From assembly GCA_025667525.1 (NCBI GenBank), contig CM046880.1:600937452-601001451 (forward strand): DNA of 64,000 nucleotides, written 5' to 3'. A program made the position numbers and the translations under genes. Below are positions 61,386 through 64,000 of this stretch, piece by piece (positions within the stretch are counted from its first letter, which is position 1; each line of letters opens with the position of its first letter). The notes beneath the pieces were generated by a model. That model made no database searches, was not told where the DNA came from, and saw only the letters and a list, made by a program, of their open reading frames with translations. Origin of the DNA: Glebionis coronaria (taxonomy: Eukaryota; Streptophyta; Magnoliopsida; Asterales; Asteraceae).

Positions 61386-64000
61386 AGGCCAAAAAGCCAT
61401 TTTACTATGTTTTTTTCATTAGTTTGTATATTTTCCACCTTTGTAGGTTTCCGAAGGAAAATCAATATCATTTTTGTGTTGATCAAACAATGTTAAATAT
61501 TGTTTGAGCTCACTCGTATTTTTAATATCAATTGATGGTATGCCATCACGATTTCCTTGTCTAGTAAAACCACAACTACATCACCAACTAATTTGCTACA
61601 TTCAAGTCTGGTTAAAACATAGCCAAACCGAACCAAAACATGCTAAAGACGACCACAACATGATCAATACAATCAAACCATAGTAGAAATCATATTTCCA
61701 CGGATTTGGCATGGTTTGCCCGCTTTATTCAGACTTTCTCCGGTTTCCCCGGTTAACGTCCGATTTCGTCTGATCTCGTTCGATTTCGTCCGTTTTGATA
61801 TGTTTCGAACGGTCTAGCCCGTTTCAGCCGGATTTTGATGTGTATAACCATGTTTGAAAGTTGTACAGTTAGTATATGCCAATGAAATTATATATTGATG
61901 GAGGCAAAAGTGTTAAAGAAGAGACTGACTTGGTTCTCGAAGCCCAAGATCGTGTGACGAAGAAGGCTTTCTTAAAAAGGTCATAACTTCAGCACCGTAA
62001 GTTCGTTTTCAGCCCGTGACCTGTCAAAACGACCGAAAAAACAAGAGGAACATCGCTGTAACCAACTTTAAGCTGGTTAAGTGATTTTGAAGGCCCAAAA
62101 AGCCATTTTACTATGTTTTTTTCATTAGTTTGTATATTTTCCACCTTTGTAGGTTTCCGAAGGAAAATCAATATCATTTTTGTGTTGATCAAACAATGTT
62201 AAATATTGTTTGAGCTCACTCGTATTTTTAATATCAATTGATGGTATGCCATCACGATTTCCTTGTCTAGTAAAACCACAACTACATCACCAACTAATTT
62301 GCTACATTCAAGTCTGGTTAAAACATAGCCAAACCGAACCAAAACATGCTAAAGACGACCACAACATGATCAATACAATCAAACCATAGTAGAAATCCTA
62401 TTTCCACGGATTTGGCATGGTTTGCCCGCTTTATTCAGACTTTCTCCGGTTTCCCCGGTTAACGTCCGATTTCGTCCGATCTCGTCCGATTTCGTCCGTT
62501 TTGATATGTTTCGAACGGTCTAGCCCGTTTCAGCCGGATTTAGATGTGTATAACCATGTTTGAAAGTTGTACAATTAGTATATGCCAATGAAATTATATA
62601 TTGATGGAGGCAAAAGTGTTAAAGAAGAGACTGACTTGGTTCTCGAAGCCCAAGATCGTGTGACGAAGAAGGCTTTCTTAAAAAGGTCATAACTTCAGCA
62701 CCGTAAGTTCGTTTTCAGCCCGTGACCTGTCAAAACGACCGAAAAAACAAGAGGAACATCGCTGTAACCAACTTTAAGCTGGTTAAGTGATTTTGAAGGC
62801 CCAAAAAGCCATTTTATTATGTTTTTTTCATTAGTTTTGTATATTTTCCACCTTTGTAGGTTTCCGAAGGAAAATCAATATCATTTTTGTGTTGATCAAA
62901 CAATGTTAAATATTGTTTGAGCTCACTCGTATTTTTAATATCAATTGATGGTATGCCATCACGATTTCCTTGTCTAGTAAAACCACAACTACGTCACCAA
63001 CTAATTTGCAACATTCAAGTCTGGTTAAAACATAGCCAAACCGAACCAAAACATGCTAAAGACGACCACAACATGATCAATACAATCAAACCATAGTAGA
63101 AATCCTATTTCCACGGATTTGGCATGGTTTGCCCGCTTTATTCAGACTTTCTCCGGTTTCCCCGGTTAACGTCCGATTTCGTCCGAACTCGTCCGATTTC
63201 GTCCGTTTTGATATGTTTCGAACGGTCTAGCCCGTTTCAGCCGGATTTGGATGTGTATAACCATGTTTGAAAGTTGTACAGTTAGTATATGCCAATGAAA
63301 TTATATATTGATGGAGGCAAAAGTGTTAAAGAAGAGACTGGCTTGGTTCTCGAAGCCCAAGATCGTTTGACGAAGAAGGCTTTCTTAAAAAGGTCATAAC
63401 TTCAGCACCGTAAGTTCGTTTTCAGCCCGTGACCTGTCAAAACGACCGGAAAAACAAGAGGAACATCGTTGTAACCAACTTTAAGCTGGTTAAGTGATTT
63501 TGAAGGCCCAAAAAGCCATTTTACTATGTTTTTTTCATTAGTTTGTATATTTTCCACCTTTGTAGGTTTCCGAAGGAAAATCAATATCATTTTTGTGTTG
63601 ATCAAACAATGTTAAATATTGTTTGAGCTCACTCGTATTTTTAATATCAATTGATGGTATGCCATCACGATTTCCTTGTCTAGTAAAACCACAACTACAT
63701 CACCAACTAATTTGCTACATTCAAGTCTGGTTAAAACATAGCCAAACCAAACCAAAACATGCTAAAGACGACCACAACATGATCAATACAATCAAACCAT
63801 AGTAGAAATCCTATTTCCACGGATTTGGCATGGTTTGCCCGCTTTATTCAGACTTTCTCCGGTTTCCCCGGTTAACGTCCGATTTCGTCCGATCTCGTCC
63901 GATTTCGTCCGTTTTGATATGTTTCGAACGGTCTAGCCCGTTTCAGCCGGATTTGGATGTGTATAACCATGTTTGAAAGTTGTACAATTAGTATATGCCA
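61386..64000 (+). repeat. Units 88-91: right-edge group, unit 91 cut by the window
   Basis: Units 88, 89 and 91 have TTAGTTTGTA with one T fewer than the rest of the array. Units 89 and 91 also share ACAATTAG, 1,413 bp apart, suggesting a two-unit rhythm; unit 90 keeps the normal T count and has ACTACGTCACC and GATCGTTTG. The T loss opens reverse-strand frames at 61989-62192 and 63402-63605. Unit 91 (63504-64000) stops after 497 bases. Confidence 0.75.

Larger units (their letters stand above)
1..64000 (+). repeat. Tandem satellite array, 707-bp unit, 90 full units plus one partial
   Basis: Every stretch of the window aligns to the same unit in the same orientation, with no inserted foreign sequence. 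The unit boundary is set arbitrarily at the first base of AGGCCCAAAAAGCC. Unit starts: 1, 708, 1414, 2121, 2827, 3534, 4241, 4947, 5636, 6343, 7050, 7757, 8464, 9153, 9860, 10566, 11273, 11980, 12687, 13394, 14101, 14808, 15515, 16222, 16929, 17636, 18343, 19051, 19758, 20466, 21173, 21879, 22586, 23292, 23999, 24706, 25413, 26120, 26816, 27522, 28228, 28935, 29631, 30337, 31043, 31749, 32456, 33162, 33868, 34575, 35271, 35977, 36683, 37388, 38095, 38801, 39508, 40215, 40922, 41628, 42315, 43022, 43729, 44434, 45140, 45847, 46553, 47260, 47955, 48662, 49369, 50076, 50782, 51489, 52196, 52903, 53610, 54317, 55024, 55731, 56438, 57145, 57852, 58559, 59266, 59973, 60679, 61386, 62091, 62797, 63504. 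Most units are 705-708 bp. Clear exceptions are 689 (units 8, 13), 696 (38, 42, 50), 687 (60) and 695 (68). Strand is nominal. Confidence 0.99.

Noticed and set aside
1..64000. Telomeric repeats, rDNA spacer or embedded transposon
   Set aside because: No telomere-type short repeats, no rRNA or tRNA sequence, and no LTR, terminal inverted repeat or target-site duplication interrupts the array.
1..64000. Assembly artefact producing an artificial tandem repeat
   Set aside because: Units differ by numerous private substitutions and indels and form several distinct higher-order patterns, which a simple looping error would not create. Local copy-number errors cannot be excluded without raw reads.

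Overview
The whole 64 kb window is one uninterrupted, single-orientation tandem satellite array. I see no protein-coding gene, RNA gene, CRISPR array, insertion sequence or unique flanking DNA. I counted 90 complete units plus a 497-base partial unit at the right edge. The modal unit is 707 bp (most are 705-708 bp). Unit 1 is about 39% G+C by hand count (273 of 707). Both window edges lie inside the array, so its true length is unknown.

This fits satellite heterochromatin (centromeric, pericentromeric, subtelomeric or a knob) of a eukaryote with a large repeat-rich genome. A plant is plausible, because long-monomer satellites are common there and 707 bp is about four 177-bp nucleosome repeats. 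The species and chromosomal position cannot be read from the sequence.

Each unit has the same internal layout, given here in unit-1 coordinates. There is a T-run near 26-33 and a dyad-rich stretch at 100-165. An A+C-rich stretch covers about 183-298. A CpG-rich patch with four 10-bp repeats lies at 371-410 and runs on to about 450. A short 36-codon open frame occupies 493-603. A 3'-terminal dyad at 676-696 completes the unit.

The interesting structure lies in how units are related. Shared private variants and indels show higher-order repeats of different periods in different parts of the array. Units 5-8 recur at units 10-13 (3,516-3,517 bp). A two-unit repeat of 1,415 bp occupies units 27-31. 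A four-unit repeat of about 2,815 bp appears at units 36-39, 40-43 and 48-51. A six-unit spacing (about 4,229 bp) links units 64-67 to 70-73. An eight-unit spacing (5,643 bp) links units 68-69 to 76-77. A three-unit repeat (2,121 bp) covers units 80-85. A 28-unit spacing (about 19,757 bp) links units 55-59 to 83-87. Several units are mosaics whose two halves match different variant families, which is the footprint of unequal exchange or gene conversion inside a unit. No single higher-order period spans the window, so the array looks like one in active local turnover.

All longer open reading frames here are by-products of the repeat. They appear and vanish with one-base indels or lost stops in single units, and I have not annotated any as genes.
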